From the NCBI RefSeq assembly GCF_027579695.1, contig NC_083577.1, forward strand, positions 69,325,616 through 69,389,615: 64,000 nt of DNA. Reading direction: 5' to 3'. Source of the stretch: Neoarius graeffei. Lineage: Eukaryota; Chordata; Actinopteri; Siluriformes; Ariidae. Below the pieces are notes generated by a model, which worked only from the letters and a program-made list of their open reading frames with translations, did not search any database and was not told where the DNA came from. Position numbers and translations under genes: made by a program. Positions 12,779 to 25,130 of the stretch are shown here, piece after piece (the stretch's first letter is position 1; every line of letters starts with the position of its first letter).

Positions 12779-13331
12779 GGCGGCACAGTGGTGTAGTGGT
12801 TAGCACTGTCAAGTCAAATCAAGTCAAGTTTATTTGTATAGCGCTTTTAACAAAAAGCATTGCCGCAAAGCAGCTTTACAGAATTTGAACGACTTAAAAC
12901 ATGAGCTAATTTTATCCCTAATCTATCCCCAATGAGCAAACCTGTGGCGACGGTGGCACCTCACTTGCTGAGGTGAGCACCGTCACCTCACAGCAAGAAG
13001 GTTCTGGGTTCGACCCCCAGCGGCTGGTGAGGGCCTTTCTGTGTGGAGTTTGCATGTTCTCCCCGTGTCTGCATGGGTTTCCTGTGGGTGCTCAGGTTTC
13101 CCCTACAGTCCAAAGACATACGGTTAGGTTAACTGGTGGCTCTAAATTGACCGTGTGTGTAAGAGAGTGAGTTTGTGAATGGTTGTTTGTCTCCATGTGT
13201 CAGCCCTGCGATGACCTGGCGACTTGTCTAGGGTGTACCCCGTCTCTCGCCTATAGTCAGCTGGGATAGGCTCCAGCTTACCTGCGACCCTGTAGAACAG
13301 ATTAAGCGGCTACAGATAATGGATGGATGGA
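12779..13331 (+). mobile_element. Composite V-SINE, copy 1
   Basis: A V-SINE head (GGGCGGCACAGTGGTGTAGT) is interrupted after AGCACTGTC by about 150 bp of another fish repeat (AAGTCAAGTTTATTTGTATA ... ATGAGCAAACCTGTGGCGAC). It then runs back into the V-SINE at CACCTCACAGCAAGAAGG and continues to a GGAT tail. The same fused order recurs at 14937-15420. Confidence 0.82.
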
Positions 13332-14106
13332 TTAAGGGTTGTTTTACAATCAGGGTACAAAGTTTGTGTCACAGGGGTCCAAAATTCAAATTGATTCAAA
13401 CTGGTTCTTGTACCAGTTTTTAAGTGAAGGACAAGTTAAAGAACAGATTTCAGGTAATTTTTTGACGCGTGTATGGTAGTTTTGTGTAATCTGCTATAAG
13501 ATAAAGAAAAGTAGCAAAAATGTTATCAAAGACTCCTTGTCAAAAAATAGCTGATAGAAATAAAATTCCAACAGTTAAGAAATTGTTAGTAGTCCATAAC
13601 ATTCACCTAATGTTATAGCATGTTCATGAACTATTTAGGGTTTTTTTTTCTAAGTAAATTAAGTGTAGCTTTAAGCAGGGCTGGGAGAAACAAATGAAGT
13701 GATTCTCGGAGAGGACTTTTTTTTTTTTTGACAATTCAGAATCCACTACTTCCATAGTGCTTTTAAATATAAGGCTGTAAGCTTGTGTTAGTTGTCTCTA
13801 ATATTTATGTCCCAATATCTTGACCACATTTTAGGATGAAAATCATTTTAGATGTGTTATTTTATATTGAAAAATTAGCTGTCTCGGACAGGACATTTTT
13901 TTGACACAATTACAGACTAATTTGATCAAAATAGTCTGAAAACTTACTGCCATTCAACATTAAAACTTAACTATATTTCCAATGATATGGAACCAAATTT
14001 GTTTTATGGTATAAAGAATGATTTAAGTGCATCCCTTTTGGAGCTACCTGTGGTCAAAAAAGCACTTTTTCTAAATGACACGAGTAATTTTGCTAAATAT
14101 GACATA

Positions 14107-14754
14107 CCGTATTTATCCTTATAGAAGCGCCCTCCCTATTTGACGCGCCTCCACGATTTTCAGAGCTAGAATAGTATTTACCAACCATTTTCTTCATTTA
14201 ACAAACTTTAAATCCAACAAACCACAACAGAGACGTTCAATTTCACCGCTGATTTTTTTTTTTACCGGAAATCGCGTTAGTAAACATGGACAGTATAAAA
14301 TACGGACATTCACTCTGCTGCGGATATCAATACGGGTGGAGACGTACCTTTTGTTTGCACCACTCTTGTACACGTTTACGGTGAACATTAAATGTTTTTG
14401 CAGCTAAGCGTTTGCCTTTCTGCTCTGCCAGTTCTACAACCTTTAACTTAAAACTAGCGGTGAAGGATCGTTTTGAGGACGACATTTTGTTTTGTGAGCT
14501 CATAAACATCGACGATGACGTGAATTGTGACGTCACTACAAATAGTTTACTTACCAATGTTATCCTTATAAGCGAGCTGGACATTGTTTAATTGACTTTT
14601 TGGACATACTACTGTATTTTCATGTGTTTCAAAATAAATGTTTTAAATTCCGATGATTTTGTCATGTTCGATTTTTGTCATTTAAGGGTCGAAATTGACG
14701 CTCCCCCTTCATGTTTTGCATCGTGCCCAGGCGCGTTTATTAGGATAAATACGG
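14107..14754 (-). mobile_element. Pogo/Tigger-type MITE with HTH remnant
   Basis: Inverted ends CCGTATTTATCCTTATA and GGATAAATACGG, flanked by TA (14105-14106 and 14755-14756). The minus strand at 14327-14584 carries an N-terminal helix-turn-helix of pogo-like transposases (KRSFTASFKLKVVELAEQKG, then RVQEWCKQK). The catalytic part is absent. Confidence 0.8.
14327..14584 (-). pseudogene. Pogo-like transposase N-terminus
   Basis: Open frame of 85 codons containing SSSKRSFTASFKLKVVELAE and HRKRVQEWCKQK, the psq/Brinker-like HTH seen at the start of Tigger/pogo transposases. It ends after about 50 meaningful residues. No DDE domain follows. Probably a deletion derivative that keeps the promoter-proximal exon. 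Confidence 0.65.
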
Positions 14755-14936
14755 TATATTGCCATACATTCACCAAAAATAACGTTATCACCAAATTTGT
14801 TTTGCATGGTAAATAGAGCTATCACAGGGCTACAATAAACAACCAAGTTTATTTAGTCAAGCCTTTTGATATTGAAGATAATAAGTGTTAAATGTGATTT
14901 TTAGCTTGCGTACCCTGATTGTAAAACAACCCTTAA

Positions 14937-15430
14937 CAAAAAGCATTGTCGCAAAGCAGCTTTACAGAATTTGAACAACATGAGCTAATTTTATCCCTAA
15001 TCTATCCCCAATGAGCAAGCCTGTGGCGACAGTGGCACCTCACTTGCTGTGAGGTGAGCACCGTCGCCTCACAGCAAGAAGGTTCTGGGTTCGACCCCCA
15101 GCGGCTGGTGAGGGCCTTTCTGTGTGGAGTTTGCATGTTCTCCCCGTGTCTGCATGGGTTTCCTCTGGGTGCTCAGGTTTCCCCTACAGTCCAAAGACAT
15201 ACGGTTAGGTTAACTGGTGGCTCTAAATTGACCGTGTGTGTAAGAGAGTGAGTTTCTGAATGGTTGTTTGTCTCTATGTGTCAGCCCTGCGATAACCTGG
15301 CGACTTGTCCAGGGTGTACCCCGTCTCTCGCCTATAGTCAGCTGGGATAGGCTCCAGCTTACCTGCGACCCTGTAGAACAGATTAAGCGGCTACAGATAA
15401 TGGATGGATGGATTTAAAAAAAAAAAAAAA
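14937..15430 (+). mobile_element. Composite V-SINE, copy 2
   Basis: Begins inside the second repeat component (AACAAAAAGCATTGTCGCAA), then repeats the same junction into V-SINE sequence as copy 1 and ends with GGATGGATTTAAAA. Very few differences from copy 1 (for example CGACAGTGGCACC against CGACGGTGGCACC). Confidence 0.82.
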
Positions 15431-16254
15431 AACTATTGTGCAATCCTAAATTAGTGCAAATATTAGAGTAAATGAATCTCGGAGTATTTTTAACAAGGAT
15501 CTGATCTAAACTCGTAGAAAAGTGAGAATGTAATGCAGGAGGCAGTAGACAGCTGCAATGCAAACCACTTGACACACTGCTGGTGGAAATGGAGCCTGGG
15601 CCTCCTGATGTTTACTGCAAAGCAAGCAGCTGCTGTCAGAACCCTCATGGCTGCACACAATAATCGTGCAGGTCACACCCCTAACTCTACAGGCATATAT
15701 TAATGCACAATCACATTGTTAAAACTAAGAATGAGGAGCTGCTGCAGGGCTAAAAGGCAATGCGATGGTGGAGGCGGTGGATACACACCCAGCTCAGATG
15801 TAGGGTTTTGGCTGGCGCGCACACACACACAGTCTGAAATTGCAGGTTTTCTGCGTTTTAACCATGTGTGTGTGTGTGTGTGTGTGTGTGTGAGATCACA
15901 GGCCTGAATGCACTCCGTTTTCTCTGCTGCCAAATGCGTCTCTCCAGAAGATGTGCAGAGCAGATAATGTCTGATCCATCGCCCGTCACTGCGCACACAA
16001 TGCTCTCAGCTCTGTGATACACAAAATCCAGCCAGCTGCATCTGAATAACACTAATATCACACCTTTCTGCTGTTAGTGTTTCCCTGAAATCAGACATCT
16101 GTGTGTGTGTGTGTGTGTGTTCATTAGCGCCTCTCTCTCTGCTAGCTCCTGAGCTAATGCACTTCGTAAATAGAATAAATCTCCAGATTCCATGGCGTTT
16201 CATCTGCGATCACTGATCCTACCGGGAAAATTCACCATCTCCAACAACAACACA

Positions 16255-16289
<35 letters not shown>

Positions 16290-16305
16290 AGAGCCATAAA
16301 GAGCG
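15431..16305. other. Unassigned sequence with dinucleotide repeats
   Basis: Holds (GT)n at about 15866-15892 and 16100-16121 and (CA)n at about 16254-16286. No gene recognised; GC content rises toward the CpG island. Confidence 0.5.
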
Positions 16306-16309
16306 ACTG

Positions 16310-16770
16310 ACCGTTACGCTTCCAGGATGACGGTTTCAGAGCGGTGAATGGGGAATGAGTTCAGATCCACAATGGATTTGGAGGAGAAAAAGCCGACGTG
16401 TTGCTCGGGTTCAGCAGGACCGCGGTTCCCGTGTTCACAGCCCACACACTCGAGAAGCTCGTTGAGCTCGGAGGTGCATTTATGTTTCCGTTCCGGCACC
16501 GCACCGAGGGGAGCTGCTGCTGCCGCTGCCGCCGCTGGACCGATGATGCGCGTGCACGAGCCTCCGCTTCCTGTCCAGCCCTGAGATCCGGGCCAGCGGC
16601 TCCGCGAGCGCGCGCCTGCCCTGCCCGTCTTACGTCACCGAAATTCACGCAATCCGGTTGAGTGTGTGCGGCGCTGTGCCGTGTGGATCCTCCTTATCCC
16701 GCGAGTGTTCCATCCTCCGGAGCCCGGGGTGTTTACTCACGAATTACTCATCTCTTATTGTACACTCACG
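16310..16770. promoter_or_regulatory. CpG island, likely promoter or first exon
   Basis: Dense CpG (for example GCGCGTGCACGAGCC, GCTCCGCGAGCGCGCGCC) in an AT-rich neighbourhood, with a CRE-like TTACGTCACC at about 16630 and a GCTGCTGCTGCCGCTGCC run. Open frames exist on both strands, including a minus-strand MPERKHKCTSELNELLECVG starting at 16499. I cannot assign a protein or a direction. The island stops at the edge of the minisatellite. Confidence 0.65.
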
Positions 16771-18429
16771 GAAATGTCTTATTTGCGCATTCCACTTTAA
16801 TTTACAGCAGGGGTTCCAAACATTCTGGGCAAACGACCCCCAAATGGACGTTATGATTTTCCTCAAATTGATGTTATGAATGTCCCCCAAATGGGCGTTA
16901 TGACTTTCCCCAAATGGATGTTATGAATGTCCCCTAAATGGATGTTATGAATGTCCCCCAAATGGGCGTTATGACTATGTCCAAATGGATGTTATGAATG
17001 TCCCCCAAATGGGCGTTATGAATGTCCCCCAAATGGATGTTATGAATGTCCCCCAAATGGACGTTATGACTTTCCCCAAATGGACGTTATGAATGTCCCC
17101 CAAATGGGCGTTATGACTATGTCCAAATGGATGTTATGAATGTCCCCCAAATGGGCGTTATGAATGTCCCACAAAATGGATGTTATGAATGTCCCCCAAA
17201 TGGACATTATGAATGTCCCCCAAATGGATGTTATGAATGTCCCCCAAATGGATGTTATTAATGTCCCCCAAATGGGCATTATGACTTTCCCCAAATGGAT
17301 GTTATGAATGTCCCCCAAATGGATGTTATGAATGTCCCCCAAATGGGCGTTATGACTTTCCCCAAATGGATGTTATGAATGTCCCCCAAATGGATGTTAT
17401 GAATGTCCCCCAAATGGGCGTTATGAATGTCCCCCAAATGGATGTTATGAATGTCCCCTAAATGGATGTTATGAATGTCCCCTAAAATGATGTTATGAAT
17501 GTCCCCCAAATGGATGTTATTAATGTCCCCCAAATGGATGTTATGAATGTCCCCCAAATGGGCATTATGACTTTACCCAAATGGATGTTATGAATGTTCC
17601 CCAAATGGGCATGATGACTTTCCTCAAATGGATGTTATGAATGTCCCCCAAATGGGCGTTATGAATGTCCCCCAAATGGATGTTATGAATGTCCCCCAAA
17701 TGGGCATTATGACTTTCCCCAAATGGATATTATGAATGTCCCCCAAATGGGCATTATGACTTTACCCAAATGGATGTTATGAATGTTCCCCAAATGGGCA
17801 TGATGACTTTCCTCAAATGGATGTTATGAATGTCCCCCAAATGGGCGTTATGAATGTCCCCCAAATGGATGTTATGAATGTCCCCCAAATGGACATTATG
17901 AATGTCCCCCAAATGGATGTTATTAATGTCCCCCAAATGGATGTTATGAATGTCCCCCAAATGGGCGTTATGACTTTCCCCAAATGGATTTTATGAATGT
18001 CCCCCAAATGGATGTTATGAATGTCCCCCAAATGGATGTTATGAATGTCCCCCAAATGGGCGTTATGACTTTCCCCAAATGGATTTTATGAATGTCCCCC
18101 AAATGGATGTTATGAATGTCCCCTAAAATGATGTTATGAATGTCCCCCAAATGGATGTTATTAATGTCCCCCAAATGGATGTTATGAATGTCCCCCAAAT
18201 GGGCATTATGACTTTCCCCAAATGGATGTTATGAATGTTCCCCAAATGGGCATGATGACTTTCCCCAAATAGATGTTATGAATGTCCCCCAAATGGGCGT
18301 TATGAATGTCCCCCAAATGGATGTTATGAATGTCCCCCAAATGGCTGTTATGAATGTCCCCCAAATGGGCGTTATGACTTTCGTCAAATGGATGTTATGA
18401 ATGTCCCCCAAATGGACATTATGAATGTC

Positions 18430-20845
18430 CCCAAATGGATGTTATGAATGTCCCCCAAATGGGCATTATGACTTTCCCCAAATGGATGTTATGAATGTCC
18501 CCCAAATGGGCGTGATGACTTTCCCCAAATGGATGTTATGAATGTCCCCCAAATGGACGTTATGAATGTCCCCCAAATGGGCGTTATGACTTTCCTCAAA
18601 TAGATGTGATGAATGTCCCCCAAATGGACATTATGATTTTCGTCAAATGGATGTTATGAATGTCCCCCAAATGGACATTATGAATGTCCCCAAATGGATG
18701 TTATGAATGTCCCCCAAATGGGCATTATGACTTTCCCCAAATGGATGTTATGAATGTTCCCCAAAAGGGCATGATGACTTTCCCCAAATGGATGTTATGA
18801 ATGTCCCCCAAATGGGTGTTATGACTTTCCCCAAATGGATGTTATGTATGTCCCCCAAATGGACGTTATGAATGTCCCCCAAATGGGCATTATGACTTTC
18901 CTCAAATAGATGTGATGAATGTCCCCCAAATGGACATTATGATTTTCGTCAAATGGATGTTATGAATGTCCCCCAAATGGATGTTATGAATGTCCCCCAA
19001 ATGGATGTTATGAATGTCCCCCAAATGGGCGTTATGACTTTCCCCAAATGGATGTTATGAATGTCCCCCAAATGGACGTTATAAATGTCCCCCAAATGGG
19101 CATTATGACTTTCCCCAAATGGATGTTATGAATGTCCCCCAAATGGATGTTATGAATGTCCCCCAAATGGATGTTATGATTTTCCTCAAATGGATGTTAT
19201 GAATGTCCCCAAATAGATGTTATGAATGTCCCCCAAATGGATGTTATGAATGTCCCCCAAATGGATGTTATGATTTTCCTCAAATGGATGTTATGAATGT
19301 CCCCCAAATGGGCATTATGACTTTCCCCAAATGGATGTTATGAATGTCCCCCAAATGGGCGTTATGACTTTCCCCAAATGGATGTTATGAATGTCCCCAA
19401 AATGGACCTTATGAATGTCCCCCAAATGGGTGTTATGACTTTCCCCAAATGGATGTTCTGAATGTCCCCCAAATGGACGTTATGAATGTCTCCCAAATGA
19501 GTGTTATGACTTTCCCCAAATGGATGTTATGAATGTCCCCCAAATGGACATTATGATTTTCCTCAAATGGATGTTATGAATGTCCCCCAAATGGACACTA
19601 TGAATGTCCCCCAAATGGGCATTATGATTTTCCTCAAATTGATGTTATGAATGTCCCCCAAATGGGTGTTATGACTTTCCCCAAATGGATGTTATGAATG
19701 TCCCCCAAAGGGCCATTATGAATGTCCCCCAAATAAGTGTTATGACCTTCCCCAAATGGATGTTATGAATGTCCCCCAAATGGGCATTATGATTTTCCTC
19801 AAATGGTTGTTATGAATGTCCCCCAAATGGGTGTTATGACTTTCCCCAAATGGATGTTATGAATGTCCCCCAAAGGGCCATTATGAATGTCCCCCAAATA
19901 AGTGTTATGACCTTCCCCAAATGGATGTTATGAATGTCCCCCAAATGGACATTATGATTTTCCTCAAATGGTTGTTATGAATGTCCCCCAAATGGACGTT
20001 ATGAATGTCCCCCAAATGGGCATTATGATTTTCCTCAAATGGACGTTATGAATGTCCTCCAAATGGACATTATGATTTTCCTCAAATGGATGTTATGAAT
20101 GTGCCCCAAATAGATGTTTGGAATGTCCCCCAAATGGACATTATGATTTTCCTCAAATGGACGTTATGAATGTCCTCTAAATGGACATTATGAATGTCCA
20201 CCAAATGGATGTTATAAATGTCCCCCAAATGGATGTTATGATTTTCCCCAAATGGATGTTATGAATGTCCCCCAAATCGACGTTATGAATGTCCCCCAAA
20301 TGGGAGTTATGATTTTCCCCAAATGGATGTTATGAATGTCCCCCAAATGGATGTTATGAATGTCCCCCAAATGGCCGTTATGACTTTCCCCAAATGAATG
20401 TTATGAATGTCCCACAAATGGACGTTATGAATGTCCCCCAAATGGGCGTTATGACTTTCCCCAAATGGATGTTATGAAATATCCCCCAAATGGATGTTAT
20501 GAATGTCCCCCAAATGGACGTTATGAATGTCCCCCAAATGGACGTTATGAATGTCCCCCAAATGGATGTTATGATTTTCCCCAAATGGATGTTATGATTT
20601 TCCCCAAATGGATGTTATGAATTGCCCCCAAATGGACATTATGAATGTCCCCCAAATGGTCATTATGATTTCCCCCAAATGAATGTTATGAATGTCCCCC
20701 AAATGGGCATTATGAATGTCCCCCAAATGGGCATTATGAATGTCCCCCAAATGGATGTTACCAGTATGAATGTCCCCCAAATGGGCATTATGAATGTCCC
20801 CCAAATTGATGTTATGAATTTCCCTAAATGTATGTTATGAATGTT
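18430..20845. repeat. Higher-order repeat copy A within minisatellite
   Basis: The order of unit variants here is repeated in 20846-23080. Rare landmarks found in both include ATAGATGTGATGAATG, GGGCGTGATGACTTTCC, TAGATGTTTGGAATG, CCAGTATGAATG and ATGAAATATCCCCC. Confidence 0.85.
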
Positions 20846-23080
20846 CCCCAAATGGATGTTATGAATGTCCCCCAAATGGGCATTATGACTTTCCCCAAAT
20901 GGATGTTATGAATGTCCCCCAAATGGGCGTGATGACTTTCCCCAAATGGATGTTATGAATGTCCCCCAAATGGACGTTATGAATGTCCCCCAAATGGGCG
21001 TTATGACTTTCCTCAAATAGATGTGATGAATGTCCCCCAAATGGACATTATGATTTTCGTCAAATGGATGTTATGAATGTCCCCCAAATGGACATTATGA
21101 ATGTCCCCAAATGGATGTTATGAATGTCCCCCAAATGGGCATTATGACTTTCCCCAAATGGATGTTATGAATGTTCCCCAAAAGGGCATGATGACTTTCC
21201 CCAAATGGATGTTATGAATGTCCCCCAAATGGGTGTTATGACTTTCCCCAAATGGACGTTATGAATGTCCCCCAAATGGGCATTATGACTTTCCTCAAAT
21301 AGATGTGATGAATGTCCCCCAAATGGACATTATGATTTTCGTCAAATGGATGTTATGAATGTCCCCCAAATGGATGTTATGAATGTCCCCCAAATGGATG
21401 TTATGAATGTCCCCCAAATGGGCGTTATGACTTTCCCCAAATGGATGTTATGAATGTCCCCCAAATGGACGTTATAAATGTCCCCCAAATGGGCATTATG
21501 ACTTTCCCCAAATGGATGTTATGAATGTCCCCCAAATGGATGTTATGAATGTCCCCCAAATGGATGTTATGATTTTCCTCAAATGGATGTTATGAATGTC
21601 CCCAAATAGATGTTATGAATGTCCCCCAAATGGATGTTATGAATGTCCCCCAAATGGATGTTATGATTTTCCTCAAATGGATGTTATGAATGTCCCCCAA
21701 ATGGGCATTATGACTTTCCCCAAATGGATGTTATGAATGTCCCCCAAATGGGCGTTATGACTTTCCCCAAATGGATGTTATGAATGTCCCCAAAATGGAC
21801 CTTATGAATGTCCCCCAAATGGGTGTTATGACTTTCCCCAAATGGATGTTCTGAATGTCCCCCAAATGGACGTTATGAATGTCTCCCAAATGAGTGTTAT
21901 GACTTTCCCCAAATGGATGTTATGAATGTCCCCCAAATGGACATTATGATTTTCCTCAAATGGATGTTATGAATGTCCCCCAAATGGACACTATGAATGT
22001 CCCCCAAATGGGCATTATGATTTTCCTCAAATTGATGTTATGAATGTCCCCCAAATGGGTGTTATGACTTTCCCCAAATGGATGTTATGAATGTCCCCCA
22101 AAGGGCCATTATGAATGTCCCCCAAATAAGTGTTATGACCTTCCCCAAATGGATGTTATGAATGTCCCCCAAATGGACATTATGATTTTCCTCAAATGGT
22201 TGTTATGAATGTCCCCCAAATGGACGTTATGAATGTCCCCCAAATGGGCATTATGATTTTCCTCAAATGGACGTTATGAATGTCCTCCAAATGGACATTA
22301 TGATTTTCCTCAAATGGATGTTATGAATGTGCCCCAAATAGATGTTTGGAATGTCCCCCAAATGGACATTATGATTTTCCTCAAATGGACGTTATGAATG
22401 TCCTCTAAATGGACATTATGAATGTCCACCAAATGGATGTTATAAATGTCCCCCAAATGGATGTTATGATTTTCCCCAAATGGATGTTATGAATGTCCCC
22501 CAAATCGACGTTATGAATGTCCCCCAAATGGGAGTTATGATTTTCCCCAAATGGATGTTATGAATGTCCCCCAAATGGATGTTATGAATGTCCCCCAAAT
22601 GGCCGTTATGACTTTCCCCAAATGAATGTTATGAATGTCCCACAAATGGACGTTATGAATGTCCCCCAAATGGGCGTTATGACTTTCCCCAAATGGATGT
22701 TATGAAATATCCCCCAAATGGATGTTATGAATGTCCCCCAAATGGACGTTATGAATGTCCCCCAAATGGACGTTATGAATGTCCCCCAAATGGATGTTAT
22801 GATTTTCCCCAAATGGATGTTATGATTTTCCCCAAATGGATGTTATGAATGGCCCCCAAATGGACATTATGAATGTCCCCCAAATGGTCATTATGATTTC
22901 CCCCAAATGAATGTTATGAATGTCCCCCAAATGGGCATTATGAATGTCCCCCAAATGGGCATTATGAATGTCCCCCAAATGGATGTTACCAGTATGAATG
23001 TCCCCCAAATGGGCATTATGAATGTCCCCCAAATTGATGTTATGAATTTCCCTAAATGTACGTTATGAATGTTCCTCAAA
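20846..23080. repeat. Higher-order repeat copy B within minisatellite
   Basis: Matches copy A landmark by landmark. The offset is about 2417 bp near the start and 2228 bp near the end, so copy B is shorter by a few units lost (or gained in A). For example, the GGGCCATTATGAATG/AAATAAGTGTTATGACC block occurs twice in A (about 19707 and 19875) and once in B. Confidence 0.85.
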
Positions 23081-23208
23081 TGGATGTTATGATTTTCTGC
23101 AAATGGATGTTATGAATGTCCCCCAAATGGATGTTTCTGAATGTCCCCCAAATGGGCGTTATGACTTTCCCCAAATGGATGTTATGAATGTCCCCCAAAT
23201 GGATGTTA

Positions 23209-24350
23209 GGGTTCATACTGGTTATCATTAATTGTTTTGTTATTATTTACATCCAAATTGATGGAGGATTCTCTAGTATCCTCTAGACCAGCTCTAGACC
23301 AGAGGTTCTGAAAGGCACGGAACACAATCATGGGTCCACGATTATTGAAAATCATATTATCATGGTAAATTACAACTCATAAAAATCATCTCATCTCATC
23401 TCATTATCTCTAGCCGCTTTATCCTGTTCTACAGGGTCGCAGGCAAGCTGGAGCCTATCCCAGCTGACTATTATTGAATTTATATTTTTTTTCTTAGCTG
23501 CATTAACTGTTCAGTTGAATTGGACTGAATTTAATCCAATGGATTTGATCCAAACACCAATAAATAAATAAATTAAAAAAACTATACTACACTGCTCCAT
23601 ATTACTAGGTGAAAGATATATAGCCGAATAAAGGGACAAAAGATAAGGGCACTACCTGAGTATCAAGATAGCATGCCCTTTTGTACCTTTTCCCCCCTGA
23701 AAGTGTAGCATATCACTACAACAAATAAAAATCATGCATTTTAACTAATGAAAACTTTAGGGTTTTACTAGCCCTTTATGATCACAAGTATTGAAACTGG
23801 TCAAAGAGTGCATGCAAATATATTAATAAAAAAGAAAACAATTACAGTTAAATAATTATCATCTTCCTTTCTGAATTTAGTTTGCGTTAATAGGGATGAT
23901 TGCATTTATATCTGCCTCCAACCTCTTTCCTTTCCAAAGGTTTTGGATCTTTTCAAATTATAATATTTGCACCCCACCCCCTAAGCCTCATATAACTGTT
24001 CTAACTGTCAGATTGTTCTGCAAATATTTACCCATGTGTCTTGTCATATGACACTGCACCAAAAGCTCAAGAATCCAGAGAAATCGTTTTAAATTCTTGA
24101 AAGAATCTGGATTATATCTGGAGATTTTATTTATTTATTTGTTCATTTATTTATTTATTTTTGACGATGTCATGATCGGAGAAAACCCAACATGGATTTC
24201 ATCATATATGGGTCATAGTTTGAAATATCTGCACAAAACCATCTCTGGGTTCTGGGGTACTTTGTGCAGTGTGAGTTATAACTGTCAGATGGCATACGTC
24301 ACCTTCTTAAATCAGGTTATAAGTTGTTTCTCTGTTGATTTTTATGGACT
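23209..24350. other. Unassigned sequence with a SINE tail fragment
   Basis: 23393-23472 is a minus-strand V-SINE 3' fragment (TCATCTCATCTCATTATCTC to CCCAGCTGACTA). The rest is AT-rich with no recognised gene. Confidence 0.6.
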
Positions 24351-24356
24351 GTTGTC

Positions 24357-24604
24357 ATGGGCAGCCTGGTGGCACAGGGAGTAGCATTGCTGCCTCACAG
24401 CTCCAAGATCCTGGGTTGATCCTGAGCTCAGGTTACTGAGACGAGTTTTCGATGTATGTGTGGGTTTTCTCCCCCACTCCCCAAAACATACCAGTAATGT
24501 GTGTGTACATTGTGCCCTGTGATGGACCGGTTTACCCATAGCTCAAGGGATAGGCCCCGGATCCACTGCAACCCTGACCAGGATAAAGCAGTTACTGAAG
24601 ATAA
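24357..24604 (+). mobile_element. Divergent V-SINE relative
   Basis: tRNA-like head GGGCAGCCTGGTGGCACAGG, GCCTCACAGCTCCAAGATCC, and a diverged core (GTGGGTTTTCTCCCCCACTC) ending CAGGATAAAGCAGTTACTG. It is an older or different subfamily from the near-identical copies elsewhere. Confidence 0.7.
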
Positions 24605-24803
24605 ACGATGTTTCAGGATATATCCAACTCAGGGTATATTCAACTTTTTTAACCTTTTATTTTGTAAACAGTTTTAAAAAACGTACATTTGCATTCATCT
24701 ATATCCTATTACTCTTCTATTCATTCATATAAATGTTGAAGAAAGTGTTTTTAAACAAATCTGACCTATTTTGTCATATTGTAGCATGTGGCATGCACTG
24801 CAG

Positions 24804-25130
24804 TACACTCTAAAAAATAAAGGTGCTTCAGTGGTTCTTCAAATCTCTGGATGGTTCCATGGAGAGTCAAAACTCTGTGATGAACCATTACATTATGCGA
24901 AAGGTTCTTCACATTGGAAATGGTTCTTCAGAGCCTGGCATTCTCTTACCATTTGCTGGTCAATGCACATAGGCTATGTTTACACAAATCTGTCTTCACT
25001 GCTCAAACAAATGGTTTAAATGGTTCTTTAAAGAACTGTTGCATGAACGGTTCTTTGAAGCCCTGAAAAAGGTTCTTCTATGGCATCGCCCTGAAGAACC
25101 GGTACTGGCCCCATTATTTTTTAGAGTGTA
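24804..25130. mobile_element. MITE with TACACTCTAAAAAATA ends
   Basis: Inverted ends TACACTCTAAAAAATAA and TTTTTTAGAGTGTA. Internal GGTTCTT/AAGAACC motifs recur many times. Non-coding; superfamily open. Confidence 0.82.

Larger units (their letters stand above)
11308..12780 (+). mobile_element. Tc1-like element remnant split by a SINE
   Basis: Left terminus ACCAGTTCAAAGGTTTGGAC with TTGTAGAACGATACTGAAGA is a fish Tc1-type end. After the nested SINE the element resumes (12390 on) with TTTACCTTGATGACGCTTTG and CCAGCTTCATGAGGTGGTCA, parts of the same family's transposase region. A sister fragment with the same sequence is at 58014-58880. The right end is uncertain. Confidence 0.7.
13332..14936. 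mobile_element. TTAA-flanked non-autonomous element, 1.6 kb
   Basis: Inverted ends AGGGTTGTTTTACAATCAGG (13336) and CCTGATTGTAAAACAACCCT (14914-14933) are perfect over at least 24 bases, each bordered by TTAA. This points to the piggyBac or Kolobok type. It has no long transposase frame. A pogo-type MITE is nested at 14107-14754. The element lies exactly between two copies of the composite SINE. Confidence 0.9.
16836..23208. repeat. 6.4-kb minisatellite, 23/24-bp units
   Basis: Roughly 270 head-to-tail units. The commonest is 24 bp: ATGTTATGAATGT followed by C5-AAATGG. A 23-bp variant has ATGTTATGACTTT followed by C4-AAATGG. Sites 2-3 of the ATG block and the GAATGT/GACTTT block vary most. 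The 24-bp unit is eight codons, so long minus-strand frames (IHLGDIHN repeats) arise by chance. Confidence 0.97.

Noticed and set aside
17064-23079. Long minus-strand open frames of IHLGDIHN-type repeats
   Set aside because: They come from the 24-bp minisatellite unit being a multiple of three. Variants of 23 bp break every frame within about 90 codons. No promoter or splice evidence.
16836-23208. Possible CRISPR-like array
   Set aside because: There are no unique spacers; units are contiguous and degenerate. This is a eukaryotic minisatellite.
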